Assembly (NCBI GenBank): GCA_039583875.1
Contig: CM077163.1
Location: 110,741,213 to 110,805,212 of the forward strand
Reading direction: 5' to 3'
DNA from: Platanthera guangdongensis
Taxonomy: Eukaryota; Streptophyta; Magnoliopsida; Asparagales; Orchidaceae
Length of the DNA: 64,000 nucleotides
Below the pieces are notes generated by a model. It was given only the letters and a program-made list of their open reading frames with translations. It searched no databases and was not told where the DNA came from. Positions 21,875-33,082 of the stretch are shown here, one piece after another (position 1 is the stretch's first letter; every line of letters starts with the position of its first letter). The translations under genes were made by a program, and so were the position numbers.

Positions 21875-24462
21875 TGTAACACCCCAGTTTTTGCAAGAGG
21901 TTCAGTCTGCAGCTCTGAACATTTTTGGGTTTCTGGCAGGAGGTACACGGCCTGCGACACGGGCGTGTCGCAGGGCGTGTCGAGGCCGTGTCGACACTCG
22001 GCCAAAGTGTCGACACATTCGCTCGACAAAGTGTCGAGAGTGGGGCACACGGCCTGCGACACGTTCGTGTCGCAGGGCGTGTCGAGGCCGTCTCGACACT
22101 CGGCCCAAGTGTCGACACTTTCGCTCGACAAAGTGTCGAGAGTGGGGCACACGGCCTGCGACACGGGCGTGTCGCAGGGCGTGTCGAGGCCGTGTCGACA
22201 CTCGGCCCAAGTGTCGACACATTCGCTCGACAAAGTGTCGAGACTGGGGCACACGGCCTGTGACACGGGCGTGTCACAGGGCGTGTCCCGCTTGGTCGAT
22301 GATCTTCGCTCGAAGTTTTTCCGTGGTGTCGACACAAAGCCTGTCGACGGGTGTCGAGACTTGGCACACGGCTTGGGACACGGGCGTGTCCCAGGCCGTG
22401 TCATCTCTCGGGTTGGTTTTGGGGCCGTGTTGTTGGAGGCACACGGCCGGCCACACGGCCGTGTCACTGGGGACACGGGCGTGTCGGGTTGGACATGGGC
22501 GTGTCGGATGCCCGTGTGCGGTTCCAGGCGCGTCGATTTGAGACGGCGAATGAGACACATGGCCCTGGACACGGGCGTGTGCCAGGCCGTGTTCGGCCCA
22601 GGTCTTTTATTTTCCAGGCGAATCGTGGCCATTCTTTCCCAGATTTTGGGATCTGACGGCTCAGGGCTGTTCTTGGGGAGTTAAGTCCGATTTTTAGGGT
22701 GGGAAACCCTCATTGTTTTCCAAGTCTTCTCTTTCTAAGCTCTTGAGAAAAGTTAGAGCAAAGAGGAAGAAGAAGAAGGTCTTGGGCTGTAGGAAGGGTT
22801 TCGGAGCTCCAAATCGCGAGCCGAGTCCGGATCCGTGAAGCTTGGAGCGTTGCGAAGTTTTCCATCCGGCTATTTTGCCATGGCAAGGAAGAGGAGTCGG
22901 AAGGTAACGACATCTCTCCTCTCGGTCCTTAGGATGCATGTATTAGCATCATTTCGTTTTCTTTCTCTCTAATTTTTGGGCACCAAACTCTCAAATGAGA
23001 GGGGTTTTGGTTTGCCATGTTTCAAAAGGAACTTCCGTGTTGATTGAGTCCGTCCCCGGCATATTTTGCATTAGAGATCCGCTTCGCTAGTGGATTAGGC
23101 ATGGTGGGTGAAGCCGTAGTCGCGACCGTTAGTCCGACTCGGTGATGTTGCATACGAACTTAGGGATTCGAAGAGATTTTCCGTTGCGGCAAGATGCCGT
23201 TTGTGATGTGATGGTGATTGTCCCGTTTATTTGCAAAGGTACATGTAGTCGGACCCGGACAAGGTTAGCTCCTCGAGGCGGTAGATGGTTTCCTTGAGGG
23301 ACAAGGTTAGCTCCGCGCGAGTTGGAGATGGTTTCCTTGGTGCGCGGGAACGCTGCAGTACAATGAGGGATTATGTTGTATTTAGTCTTGGTTTGTGTTG
23401 TGCCAAGGCGTGGCTATATCTCTGTGGTCGGCTGGGTATCCCGTGACATGTGCGTCATGTGTGGAGAGTGTCCCGGCGAGACTAGTCCCCTTCTGTGAGA
23501 CTGACGAGAATGCCAAGCTTGAGGCAAGCCCGGGGCAAAGAGGCCATGAGCGGGTGGGGTCCAGCAAGGCTTCTTAGAATCGGTCGGTCTGTGTTTGTTG
23601 GAATCCTGATATGAGACGTCAGAGATTGAAGGCAAGCCCGGGGCTAAGCCCACGAGCGGGTGGGGTCTTGGCAAGAATTCCTTGTGGCGGCCTGTGCGCC
23701 GTTTGAGGGAGAGGTGTCTCCCCTAGTGTTTGTGGCTTTATGCCAATTGGGGAAATGTGAGTACCCAAATGTTGTGATGTTGTGCTAGTTGCATACGCAG
23801 TAGGGTGCCTTGGGCGAAGCCCGAGTGTTGCATACATGTTGCATAGTAGGCCCTTTTATTACATGCTCAACCAGTAGAGAACGTGTTTGATGATTGAGAC
23901 ATCCAAGCCTGTTTTAATGCTTTTCTATTTATAGATGATTATATTGCATACGAAGTGCTGACTTGCGGGTTGGAGGGTTCCCCAGGGTCCGTTAGGGGCG
24001 GCCGGGAGGAGATGTGTTGTTACACAGTTTGAGGTCAGCCTTTGCTGACCCACGTTACTAATAATTTTTACAGGGCAAGGATCGCATGCAGAAGCTAGCA
24101 CGCCGGCCAGAAAGGCCTAAGCCCCATGAAGTGTTTATCCCTTTTTGTAGCACTACAGTTATGATGATGTTTGTTTGAGACTATCTTTGTCCGGCTTGCA
24201 TGCCGAGGTAGACTAGGAGTGCTGAGCACATTCATGTTTGATGTACTATTTCTTTTTGGACACTTGATGTAAGGCCTTAAGGCCATTTGTTTTACTCTTT
24301 AGTGGTGGATAACTTCTAGTCCTGTTTTGTTTCCGCTGTGTTGTGCAAGTGTTTTGAGTTTGGGTAGCTATATCAACTTATAATACTAAAGCTGTGGCGT
24401 TCGTATGTTGTGGGGCCCCGGCCGGACCCATATTATACGTTCACTACAGGGGAGGTGTTACA
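21875..24462 (+). repeat. E4 3' LTR
   Basis: This copy is almost identical to 14470-17056, with substitutions every several tens of bases and no large indel seen. The repeat block at 21943-22290 has the same number of 104-bp units as in the 5' LTR. It ends TTACA followed by the GGCTT duplication. Confidence 0.96.
21943..22290. repeat. about 104-bp tandem repeats of palindromes in the E4 3' LTR
   Basis: It corresponds to 14536-14880: units begin near 21941, 22045, 22149 and 22250. A few palindromes are broken here by single substitutions (for example GACACGTTCGTGTC). Confidence 0.88.
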
Positions 24463-25425
24463 GGCTTCAGGCGCCAGAACCAGCACACAACCAGAAGCGA
24501 GGACGAGGATACTCTCACTCTAGAGTACAACATCCACCGGCAATGGCAGCTACTCGTCCTAAACCGAACCAAAACTGCCCCTAATAGATAATCCCTCGGA
24601 AAACTGAGATTTAACTGGAATTTTCTACACTAACTACAGTATGATCGGGAAAAAACCCTAGCTTACACCTAAGATCCAAACAAGAAAGAGATAGAAATTA
24701 GCTCAAAAGAAAGACAAGAATCAGCTTTGGCAAGGATGAAGGGTCATCACTTGCCTCAATACCAGGAACTCGGTCGGCGGCCTCCCCCGCTCACGGATCT
24801 GGCCGCAGAGCAGCAAGCTGAGGAGCAGAAAGAAAACAGATCCTCGCGAGGGCAGTCTAGATCCGCTCTCAAAATCGACTTTCGACCGCTAAATCTCCAG
24901 GAATCGGCGTCCGAATGCTAGGGTAGGCCGGCGGTGCTCTTCCTGTCGAACAGGCGACGACTTCTTCGGAGAAATAGGAAAAGAACAAAAAAAAAGAACC
25001 CATCCCTAATCTAACCCAAGACTATATATATAACAGTTTAATAGTAAACAATCAACATATAAATAATTATTTACACTCAATGTCAAAACAACACGAAACC
25101 TGAAACTTCTCGGAAAAAGACGAAATTCACACCGCAGCTAATAACCCACGCTACGAACACAACTGCGAAGTCGAAATTAGCATTCGACGGACGAAACCCG
25201 GGATAACACCTCCCGAAGCCAAAACACAAGCATTCCCTAAGAGGCCCAACCGAGTCATCAAAAAGACTCCGGCTAGCTGGGGAATCTTGCTAACAGGCTA
25301 CAAACAGGCTGCACAGGGAACCCTAAGAGTTAAAACCACGCTCTATAAGGGCAAAAAGCCGGAAATACGCCATCGTAACGCCAGCCAAAGATCAAACAAA
25401 ACACAGAAAAACCGGGGGCGTTACA
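24463..25425 (-). repeat. E3 5' LTR, outer piece (after E4)
   Basis: Continues the E3 LTR from GGCTTCAGGCGCCAGAACC, matching 6093-7054 of the 3' LTR. It includes the TATA motif at 25023-25033 and ends GGGGGCGTTACA, after which E2 RNase H coding sequence resumes. Confidence 0.92.
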
Positions 25426-25658
25426 GCGTATGGCTCGCGACAGCTGAAAGTGGATGAGAGGAATTATCCAGTCCATGACTTGGAGTTAGCAGCAGTGATT
25501 TTTGCCTTGAAGCTGTGGAGGCACTACTTGTACGGGGTGAAGGTCGATATCTGTACCGACCACAAGAGCCTGAAATACTTATTGGATCAGAAGGATCTGA
25601 ACATGCAACAGCGGAGGTGGATGGAGTTCCTGGGGGACTACACATTCAAGATTCATTA
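25426..25658 (+). pseudogene. E2 pol: remainder of RNase H
   Basis: The frame continues from 4358: [48 protein letters not shown] and [14 protein letters not shown] ends it at about 25657-25659, where E4 has a glutamine codon followed by YTPGKANVV. The strong match to E4 at the protein level shows that E2 and E4 are related families. Confidence 0.85.
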
Positions 25659-26777
25659 AGTGCCTGGGAAAGGCAATGCGGTTGCCGACGCGTTTATCCG
25701 TAGGGCACCAACTCAAGCCAATTGGCTGTCGATCCATGACGAGCGGTTGGTTCGGGAGTTGGAGGCATTGGAGATCTCTTGCATAGACAAGAAGACAAGT
25801 GCCGAAGCGCTTTTGAACTGGACGGAAGTTCAGTGTGACCTGGTTGATCGGATTCGGCAGGCTTTGGATATGGATGGCCGCATGAAGCAAATCATGGTTG
25901 AGGCTTTGGATGGGTCAAATTCCCAATTCATTGTTGAGGATGGATTGCTATGGAAAGACGGTCGTCTGTGCGTTCCAAATGTGGGCAATTTGCGGGTGGA
26001 ATTGTTGTATGAGGCGCATCATACCAAGTACTCGATTCACCCGGGGAGCACGAAGATGTACCGTGATGTGAAGAAATTGTTCTGGTTACCAGGACTTAAG
26101 AAGGATGTGGCACTGTACGTGGCGAAGTGTCAAACATGCGCCTTAGTGAAGGCGGAGTGCCAAAAGCCGGGAGGATTCCTAAAGTCCTTGCCTATTCCGG
26201 AGTGGAAGTTCGACGACATTACTATGGACTTTGTGCATGGTTTGACAAGGTCATAGAAGGGAAATGATGCCATCGGGTTGATCGTGGATCGTTTGACGAA
26301 AGGGTCGCACTTCATTCCGCACAGGAAGGATGATTACGTGGAGAAATTGGCAAAGTTATATATGGATAATATTGTACGACTTCACGGTGTGCCCCACAAC
26401 ATCGTGAGTCACCGAGATGGGCGGTTCATGTCCAATGATTGGAGGTTGGTGTAGCAAATATTGGGAACAAAACTGAGTTTCAGCACATCCTTTCATCCGC
26501 AGACGGATGGTCAGACCGAGAGGGTCAATAGTACGATGGAAGACATGCTTCGCATGTGCGTTTTGGACTTCGGGAAGAAGTGGAAGATCACCTATACTTG
26601 GTGGAATTTGTTTACAACAATAGCTACCAGGTGAAAATACAAATGACGCCCTTTGAGGCCCTTTATGGTAGAAGATGTCGCACGCCATTGTCTTGGTTGG
26701 AAACGGGTGAGTCAAAGTTGTACAAGTGACAATAGGTGGAAGATTCAACGTCGTTGTTTCAAACGATTTGAGAGAGA
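25659..26777 (+). pseudogene. E2 pol: integrase zinc domain and catalytic core
   Basis: The frame after the stop gives PGKGNAVADAFIRR, then [15 protein letters not shown] with CQTC (zinc domain) and ITMDFVHGL. A TAG breaks it at about 26254, and another stop lies near 26452. The core continues VDRLTKGSHFIPHRK, IVSHRDGRFMS (the SDRDG motif is mutated to SHRDG) and [16 protein letters not shown] frameshift near 26580 follows. The second catalytic aspartate region is thus altered and the enzyme is dead. Confidence 0.82.
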
Positions 26778-27275
26778 TTGCTAATCGCTCAAGACCGCCA
26801 AGCTAAGTACTATAACGTCAAGCATAGGAACGTGGAGTTCGCTGTCGGTGACTGGGTGTACTTGAAGATCAAGCTGTTCAAGGGTGTCTCGCGAGTGTGG
26901 CACTTGAAGAAGCTAAGCCAGAGGTACCTTGGACTGTTTGAGGTTATGGAGCGGATTGGCGAAGCAGCTTATCGATTGAGGCTATCAGTGGAGCTAAGTG
27001 GTCTATACGACGTATTCCACATATCGGTGCTGCAGAAGGCAGTGCAAGAGACTTTGCAAGTGCTTGTGGTCAATCAAGTGCCGATCAATAATGGGTTGAC
27101 GACGAAGGTCAAGCCCGTTTGCATTGAGGACTCGGAAGTCAAGCAGCTACGCAATAAAGAGATCAGAATGGTCAAAGTCCATTGGGACAATTGCGGACGA
27201 GAGGAGCTCTCCTGGGAGCGAGAGCAGACCATGCTTGAGGAGTACCCGGAGTTATTCCACTCAGGTACCGTTTAA
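26778..27275 (+). pseudogene. E2 pol: integrase C-terminus and chromodomain-like tail
   Basis: This is a 165-residue open stretch: [57 protein letters not shown] and [19 protein letters not shown], ending at the natural stop before the polypurine tract. The GPF/Y motif reads GLFEV, so the proline is lost. The 27276-27334 stretch holds AATTTCGGGATGAAATTC and the polypurine tract AAGAGGGAGAGATT, both shared with E4. Confidence 0.87.
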
Positions 27276-27334
27276 GTTTTATTTTATCGTTCCTTTATAA
27301 TTTCGGGATGAAATTCTTTTAAGAGGGAGAGATT

Positions 27335-29396
27335 TATAACGGCCCGAAACTCAAAAGAGTGACAGGAGGCGTTTTGAGCCAAGTTTGGAACTTGGTAGGG
27401 GTCACACGGCTGGGGACACGGGCGTGTCCCAGTGGCGTGTCGTGCTCGGGTCGACGATCTGGCCAAAAGGTCGACGAATTTGGAGTCGACGATCTTCGAG
27501 CAGCGAACACGGCCTGCGACACGGGCGTGTCCCAGGCCGTGTCCTTCTCGGGGTGAAGGCTGAGTCGTGTCGTGGGAGACACATGGTGTTAGTACACAGG
27601 CATGTTCGGCTAGACACGGGCGTGTCGAGTACCCGTGTCCCTTGCGGGATGTTTTTGATCCTGTGTCAATGGAGGAACACACCCAGCTACACAGGCGTGT
27701 ACTGGCTGACACGGGCGTGTAAAGCATGACACGGGCATATCGATAGCCCGTATTATTTTCGGGGCATGTTGATTTCGATGGCAAATGGGGAATACGGCCT
27801 TGGACACGAGCGTGTCACAAGCCGTGTTCGGCACAGGTTTTGGATTTTAAGTCCGAATCGTGGCCATCCATTTCCTTATTTTGGGATCTAACGGCTTGGG
27901 GTTGCTCTTGCTGGGTTATACCCAGGTATAGAGTTTTGAATCCTTCATTTCATCCAAATACTCTCTTTCTAAAGTTCTAGAGAGAGGGGAGAGCAAGGAA
28001 GAAGAAGGAAGGAAGATCCGGCCACCGACGGATCTTCGGGGCCCCGAATCGCGATCCGACTTCGGATCTACGGAGGCGAGGACATTGCGGTGCTTTTCAT
28101 CCGCATAGATTTCCATGGCGCCAAAGAGGAATGCTAGGGTAACGATTCTAATCCTAGGACATGTGAAGTCCTCTTTTCTTTGCATAGGAAGCCCGGTCTC
28201 GCGAGTTTGCGATGAGTTCGAGGCGTTCCTTCGGGTAGACATGAATAGTCCTCGTTGTTAGCATGTAGAATCCGTAATCGAGAAACGGACATAGGCATGA
28301 TGTGTGAAGCCTACCCGGACAAGTTGGTCTAGATCGGTGATGTTGCATTGCATGAATGGCTGGAGAAGACTCCGTGCGGAAGTTTGTTTTCGGGTTTTCT
28401 ACGCGGTAGATTGTAACAGGGAGCCTTGGGGACTAACTCTAAGGTGCACCCGGAAAACTTGACAGATGCGTGATTCTGCTAACATGGTGGCCTGGGAGCC
28501 AACTTGCACATAACTGGGTTATGTGAAGTGTGTGATTCGGTTTGGGACTCGGGGAAGTTTGACCCGCGCCCATGTCTTAAGGTGACAGGGCAGTGTAAGT
28601 AATGGGTTAGGCTGAACCGTACCTGCTCTATGTCGTTCGGTTAAAGATACCTAAAGGTACGTGGCACTTGTCATTGCCATAGATGGAGGGTCTTAGGCAT
28701 TGGCTGGAAAGACCATAATGCTCACGAGTTATTGCCGCCCAGGGGGTGGTGGTGAGTTAGTGGTCTTTGACCGTGTTCATCGTGAATGTGCCCTGAGAGC
28801 CCAAGGTGTGTGGCCGTGCATGCCCATACCAGTGATTAAGTGTTTTTACACTATACTGCTTGGTTATGCTAACAAAGTGCAGGGAAGGAGCATCGCCGCC
28901 CCGAGTTTGGGGGCATGATCGTTATAATTTGTTCATCATAGCTGACCGTTGTATTTGTTTGCCTCCGTGCGGTGGATTGTTGCTTACAGGTGCTGCGAAG
29001 CCAAGTGGTAAATAGCGGGCAAAAAGCCCTTGTTGCTGATCCGGCCCTCGAAGGCCTAATTTGAATGTTTACATGTATTATTCATGTGTGACCGGCATGC
29101 GTGCCGAGGTTTGGAAAACACTGTAATTTGAGTAAACTATTGTAAGGCCTTAAGGTCATGTACTTGTGTATTGTACGTCATTCCCGTTGGGTTTTGTAGT
29201 GGACATTCATGCTGTTGGCTGGGTTCTATTTATTGCAACTACTAAATTGCTTCCGCTAGAATGTACTCTGTGTGGCATGTTGATTCTTAGTTGGATGGTT
29301 TCCATTGAGTAACCTTCCGGTCTGTCTGTGGTATATGGCGTCGGGCCCCGGCCGGACCTACTGCTATATGCTATGCGACGGATAGGGGGTGTTACA
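27335..29396 (+). repeat. E2 3' LTR
   Basis: It begins TATAACGGCCCG (TG changed to TA) directly after the polypurine tract and ends GGGGTGTTACA. Its length is about 2.06 kb. The first 500 bp carry GACACGGGCGTGTC and GTCGACGA motifs, like the E4 LTR but without clean tandem units. To the right, copia gag (E5) starts at once. The other LTR is off the window. Confidence 0.85.
27405..27835. repeat. GACACGGGCGTGTC palindrome cluster in the E2 LTR
   Basis: Repeated palindromic or near-palindromic units GACACGGGCGTGTC, ACACAGGCGTGTAC and GTCGACGA, with GGCCGTGT half-sites. They lie in the same relative place as in the E4 LTR, just after the LTR start. Several copies are decayed (GACACGGGCATATC). 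Confidence 0.8.
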
Positions 29397-31525
29397 CCAA
29401 CAGTCAAACCTGTTGTATCTTTGCCTCAAATTCTCCTTCTTGACCTTTTGAGATGGTGGTCTACCAGGGGTAGCATTCTTGGAGGAAGAAGCTTCATGGT
29501 GATGGCAATCACATGTCATCTTTTCCTTGAGAGGCTTTTCTATAGTATGCTTTACCTTTGGTGCTTTCTTAATGTTATGACCATGATTATAAGGGCCATA
29601 GCTTTGAAGAGTAATTTCTTCATAGGGTGACTTAAAGAAACGTTCACCAAAGTTACGAGGATGAGTCCATCCCTGGTAACGAGACTTGGGCTCTATATAA
29701 GTAGGCCTAGCAAAGTGACCATAGGACGAGTCAAGATCAAACTCATTTGATGGAAATATGACCTTCTTAAAATAAGTCTGATCTTGAGGAGCTTTCCCTT
29801 CTCTTTGGCCAAAGCCTTCTTGGCCGCCTTATTCTTTCTCTGAGCCTTATTCCTCCTATAAGATTTACTAGGAGCTTCAACATGGCCTAGCCCAGCACCT
29901 TTGGCCTAGCTGAGAATTCAACAACGAAAGTAAGGACAGTCTTGGGCTTTGAGAAACTTTCAACAAGTTTCTTTTCTGCTTCAAGTTATGCTTCTAGTTC
30001 TTTTATGATCTCATATTTTAGGTCTAGGTGCTCGAGAGCCTTATTTTATTCTTTAATGACAGCATTGAAGTTCTCTCTGAGTGAGTCCGTCTTAGCGACT
30101 TCCTCTCTTAAAGTGCTCTCTTCAGCCTTAAGAGACTTTATCTCTTTGGCTTGAGTTTTCACAACTCTATGACATTTGTCATATGCCTTGATCAACTTCT
30201 TATACTGGGCCATGAGTTCAAACACATCGTCATAAGAGCTATCCTCATGATCATGTTCAGAAACATAAGATTCAGAAAGAGGAGCATGAGCTTTTACCAT
30301 CCCAGTGAACTAGGGTTCTTGTTCATCATCAGTCTGAGCCATTAGCCCGAAGTAGGCTTCCTCTTCTTCACTTGACTCAGATGAGTCAGAGTCGCTAAGA
30401 GTCTTGCCCTTCTTGGATACAAGGTTTATCTTTGTTCTCTTCTTATTATAAGAAGATTTCTTCTCCTCTCGTTTTCCACTCTCCTTCTTCTTGTGGCGGC
30501 AGTCAGCAATAATGTGACCTGGCTTATTGCAGCAATAACAAACGATGTCAGCAGAAATATGTTTGTTCTTTTTAGAGTTATACCAGTCTTGGCTACTAGA
30601 GCCTTTCTTGTGTCGATCACCATCATGACGTGATCTTCTGTACGAGGCATCCTGCCTCTCCATTGCTTCTTCTTGTTCAAGAATTTCTTAAACTGTCTTG
30701 AGAGGAGAGAGAACTCTCCTTCAGATAGTTCTGAGCCTGAGGTACTTGGCTCCGAGGTTTCTTCTTCACTTTCTTCTTGTGCTGGTGTAGGAGAGGGAGC
30801 CTTGGACTTCCTTGAGGTGTCTGCCTTCAGAGCTCCAAACTTCTCCTTGGATTAAGACCTGTTCTTCTCTTCTTCAGCTTTTCTTGAATTAATTTACAGC
30901 TTATATGACATAAGCTTTCTGAAGAAATTTTGCGGGTCATTTTCAGCTAGTTTTCCAAATTCCCAAATAGCACAAACAATGTTATCCCATTCCTTAGTCA
31001 GGGATCTCAAGAACTTATCATTCAGTTCTCCGTTGGTGAAGACTCGGCCGTAGACTCTTATGCCGTTAACTATCTTGAAGAAGTTTTCAAAAGCATCTGC
31101 AATTGTATCCTTGGGTCCTTGTCGGAAGGCTTCATATTTTTGATTTATAAGAGATCTTCTGTCATCCCTAACATCTTCTATGCATTCCATCAAGGTGACG
31201 AGGGATTGCCACATTTCCATAGCGGATTGGCAGTGAATCAGGTTCTGCAGCATAGAGTCATCAACTGCACTTGCGATAATAGTTTTGGCCTTCTTGTCGA
31301 AAGAGACAAGTGCAATCTCATCTTTGTCCAGATCCATCAACTTCTTAGGAACTTTCTTTGTAGGATCTATAGTGGAGACGGCCATAGTAACGTAAGGAAC
31401 TTCTTCAACAATCATGAAGATCCTTGGATCCACAGCTTCCATGAAAAATTTAATCCTTCTTTCCACATGAGAAAGTTGTTCTTTGTATATAAGGGAAGCT
31501 TAGCAAAATCCTTGTCCTTGTCCAT
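29397..31525 (-). pseudogene. E5 gag (UBN2-type, CCHC), broken
   Basis: The likely start is ATG 31525 (MDKDKDFAKLPLYTKNNF). A frameshift near 31466 leads to EAVDPRIF and then the UBN2-like core: DSMLQNLIHCQSAMEMWQ, RRSLINQKYEAFRQGP and NDKFLRSLTKEWD. Stops follow near 30895, then a frameshift. The zinc knuckle CYCCNKPGHIIADC is near 30530, and acidic and lysine-rich stretches follow. A coiled-coil-like part (QYKKLIKAYDKCHRVVKTQ) lies at about 30050-30260. The rest to 29397 is a lysine/proline-rich tail with several stops. Gag would build the particle; this copy cannot. Confidence 0.82.
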
Positions 31526-31594
31526 GCTTGGATAACCCAAAAGACAACATGGGCTAGATCAAATCAAGGTGTTAACCTTTTAATGATAAACCTC

Positions 31595-31606
31595 CCTCTA
31601 ATACCA
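31595..31606 (-). other. E5 primer binding site (initiator tRNA-Met)
   Basis: The minus strand reads TGGTATTAGAGG two bases after the LTR end TTCA, one or two changes from the usual tRNA-Met site. Confidence 0.8.
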
Positions 31607-32311
31607 ATTGAAGTTATTAGTTGTCTTACATAAATCACTTGGGGGGGGGTGAATAGGTGAGTTGAGCGCTTTTTGCGGAATAAAAAAATTTAGCGAACTA
31701 AGCACACAATAAAAACCAAGCAATCACATAGAACACAAAGATTTATAGTGGTTCCCTAACCTTGGGTACATCCACTTTCCACTCACCGATCTAGCCAAGC
31801 ACTAGACTCGGCTACTCCACTATTCTCGGATTGAAACCAATCCTACACCTCGGTAAAACATTACTACAACTCGATCCACAAAACGGATCTACACTCGGAA
31901 GATGAAAACTTCCTACAACTCGGAGAACAAAGCTCCTACACTCGGAGAATAATCTCCTACAAGAATAAATTGAAATAAGAAATACAAACAGTTTCTTTTT
32001 CTCAGATCTTGAAATTGCTGCCTAGGTTGTCCTTCTTGAACTTTGCGGCACAGTCAAAAAACTTTGAAGAAGACACGGCAAAATCCGATCTGGAAATTCT
32101 TGACTCACAAGATCAAAGAGAAGAGGAAGAGGTTGAAGAACAATCGTGATCTGCAGGTCGATTGGTTTGAATCTCCTTGAATGAAAGCCCTTGGCAATTT
32201 GCACGATGAGCGGTGGCTGCGGCTTCCGTTTAGGAATGAGAAAATCGATTCAGAATTCTTAGAGTATTTCTTTTAACGCGCCTTGTTAGGATTAGTCGGA
32301 ATGACAAGACC

Positions 32312-32318
32312 TTATATA
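32312..32318 (-). promoter_or_regulatory. TATA box of the E5 LTR
   Basis: The minus strand reads TATTATATAAGGTCTTG. It lies directly downstream of the palindrome array, so the array is in U3, upstream of the presumed transcription start. Confidence 0.6.
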
Positions 32319-32435
32319 ATATCTCCCTAATGGTCATAAATATCATTAATGATGGCTACATGGCCCAATTATGTCAAGTCATTTGAAAATCATGTCTGTC
32401 AGGACTTAGCGAAATTTTCTGAAAAGATGATTGAA

Positions 32436-33010
32436 TTACTCGAGTGAAAGAAGAACTACTCGAGTACTAAGATAGGTTCTCGAGAATGTAATATCAGACT
32501 ACTCGAGACGAAGCCCTTTAGGAAATTTCAGAACAGAATGTATTTTCACTCGAGTGGAATGAGGGTTACTTGAGTGCTAGCAAAGTTACTCGAGTGGTAG
32601 AGGTGAACTTCTCAAGAAAAAGACTTAGAGAAAATTCAGGCAAATAAAACTGATTACTCGAGTACTGGAACTAAACTTCTCGAGAAGTATGCAGGATACT
32701 CGAGTACATGAGCTACACAACTCGAGTGGGGTAGATACTTCACGAGAACTTTCCATCTGTCACTCGAGCAAAGTGCTCATCTACTCGAGTGGTGAACTTG
32801 ACTACTCGAGTATAATACTTCGAATATTTCTCAGAGGGAAAATCTGTCAACTCGAGAAAGAAAAGAAGTCTACTCGAGTAATGGACTTGGCCTCTCGAGA
32901 ACTAGATTCAAATTTCTCGAGAACCATTTCCTTTACTCGAAATCCACACTAGACTTAATCGAGTTCAACTAAAGGTTCTACTCGAGTACTATAATTCTAC
33001 TCGAGTGAAA
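32436..33010. repeat. ACTCGAGT palindrome array in the E5 LTR
   Basis: About 25 copies of CTCGAG, mostly as TACTCGAGTA, ACTCGAGTG or TTCTCGAGAA, separated by 10-25 bp of unrelated bases. It is not a clean tandem repeat: the palindromes are kept and the spacers are not. Confidence 0.88.
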
Positions 33011-33082
33011 CAATTAGAAAATATTTGATTTATGAAGATTTTCCTTTCTTCAATGGAATCAGCAACATGTCTTTCTCCAACA

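Larger units (their letters stand above)
14470..24462 (+). mobile_element. E4: young, nearly intact Ty3/gypsy chromovirus
   Basis: The structure is complete: LTR 14470-17056, PBS, gag, protease-RT-RNase H-integrase-chromodomain, polypurine tract, LTR 21875-24462. It is flanked by perfect 5-bp duplications GGCTT (14465-14469 and 24463-24467). The two LTRs (2587 and 2588 bp) differ only at scattered bases. I found two inactivating stops, one in gag and one in pol. It is the youngest insertion in this nest and the only complete gypsy element in the window. Confidence 0.96.
4359..25425 (-). mobile_element. E3: Ty3/gypsy chromovirus on the minus strand, containing E4
   Basis: Read on the minus strand: 5' LTR (25425 to 12538, split by E4), tRNA-Met PBS, gag with three zinc knuckles, protease, RT, RNase H, integrase with chromodomain-like tail, polypurine tract, and 3' LTR (7054 to 4359). 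LTR ends are TGTAACGCCCCC and GGTTGTGRCA. Flanks on the plus strand are GCATAT (4353-4358) and GCGTAT (25426-25431), consistent with a duplicated target with one later change. Coding parts carry a few stops and one frameshift, so E3 is younger than E2 but not intact. Confidence 0.92.
2585..29396 (+). mobile_element. E2: old Ty3/gypsy chromovirus, 3' part, split by E3
   Basis: The element is present as 2585-4358 (end of gag, protease, RT) and 25426-29396 (RNase H, integrase, chromodomain, 3' LTR). The coding sense joins across the gap: the left part ends in VIAY and the right part continues [18 protein letters not shown]. The flanks of E3 read GCATAT and GCGTAT, an imperfect 6-bp target duplication. 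Many stops and frameshifts show that E2 is older than E3 and E4. Its 5' LTR and most of gag are left of the window, beyond E1. Sequence and order match the Tekay-like chromoviruses, and the protein is close to that of E4. Confidence 0.88.
29397..33082 (-). mobile_element. E5: SIRE/Maximus-like Ty1/copia, 5' part, minus strand
   Basis: On the minus strand: LTR (33082 to 31609), tRNA-Met PBS and a degenerate gag cut off at 29397 by the insertion of E2. Pol and the 3' LTR must lie left of the window. The LTR start TGTTGGA and the conserved CTATTCACCCCC near the LTR end are shared with E10 and E11. Confidence 0.8.
31609..33082 (-). repeat. E5 5' LTR
   Basis: The minus strand runs from TGTTGGAGAAAG to GTTATTAACTTCA-like bases beside the PBS. 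It contains an ACTCGAGT array in its first 650 bp, a TATA box at 32312, and the G-run plus TGAATAG motif at 31642. The right edge is chosen because TGTTGGA matches the start of the E10 and E11 LTRs; 33067 is an alternative. Confidence 0.75.

Noticed and set aside
25417..29396. A separate gypsy element starting at 25426
   Set aside because: It lacks its own 5' parts and its first codons continue the RNase H left at 4358; the E3 flanks GCATAT/GCGTAT show that it is the rest of E2.
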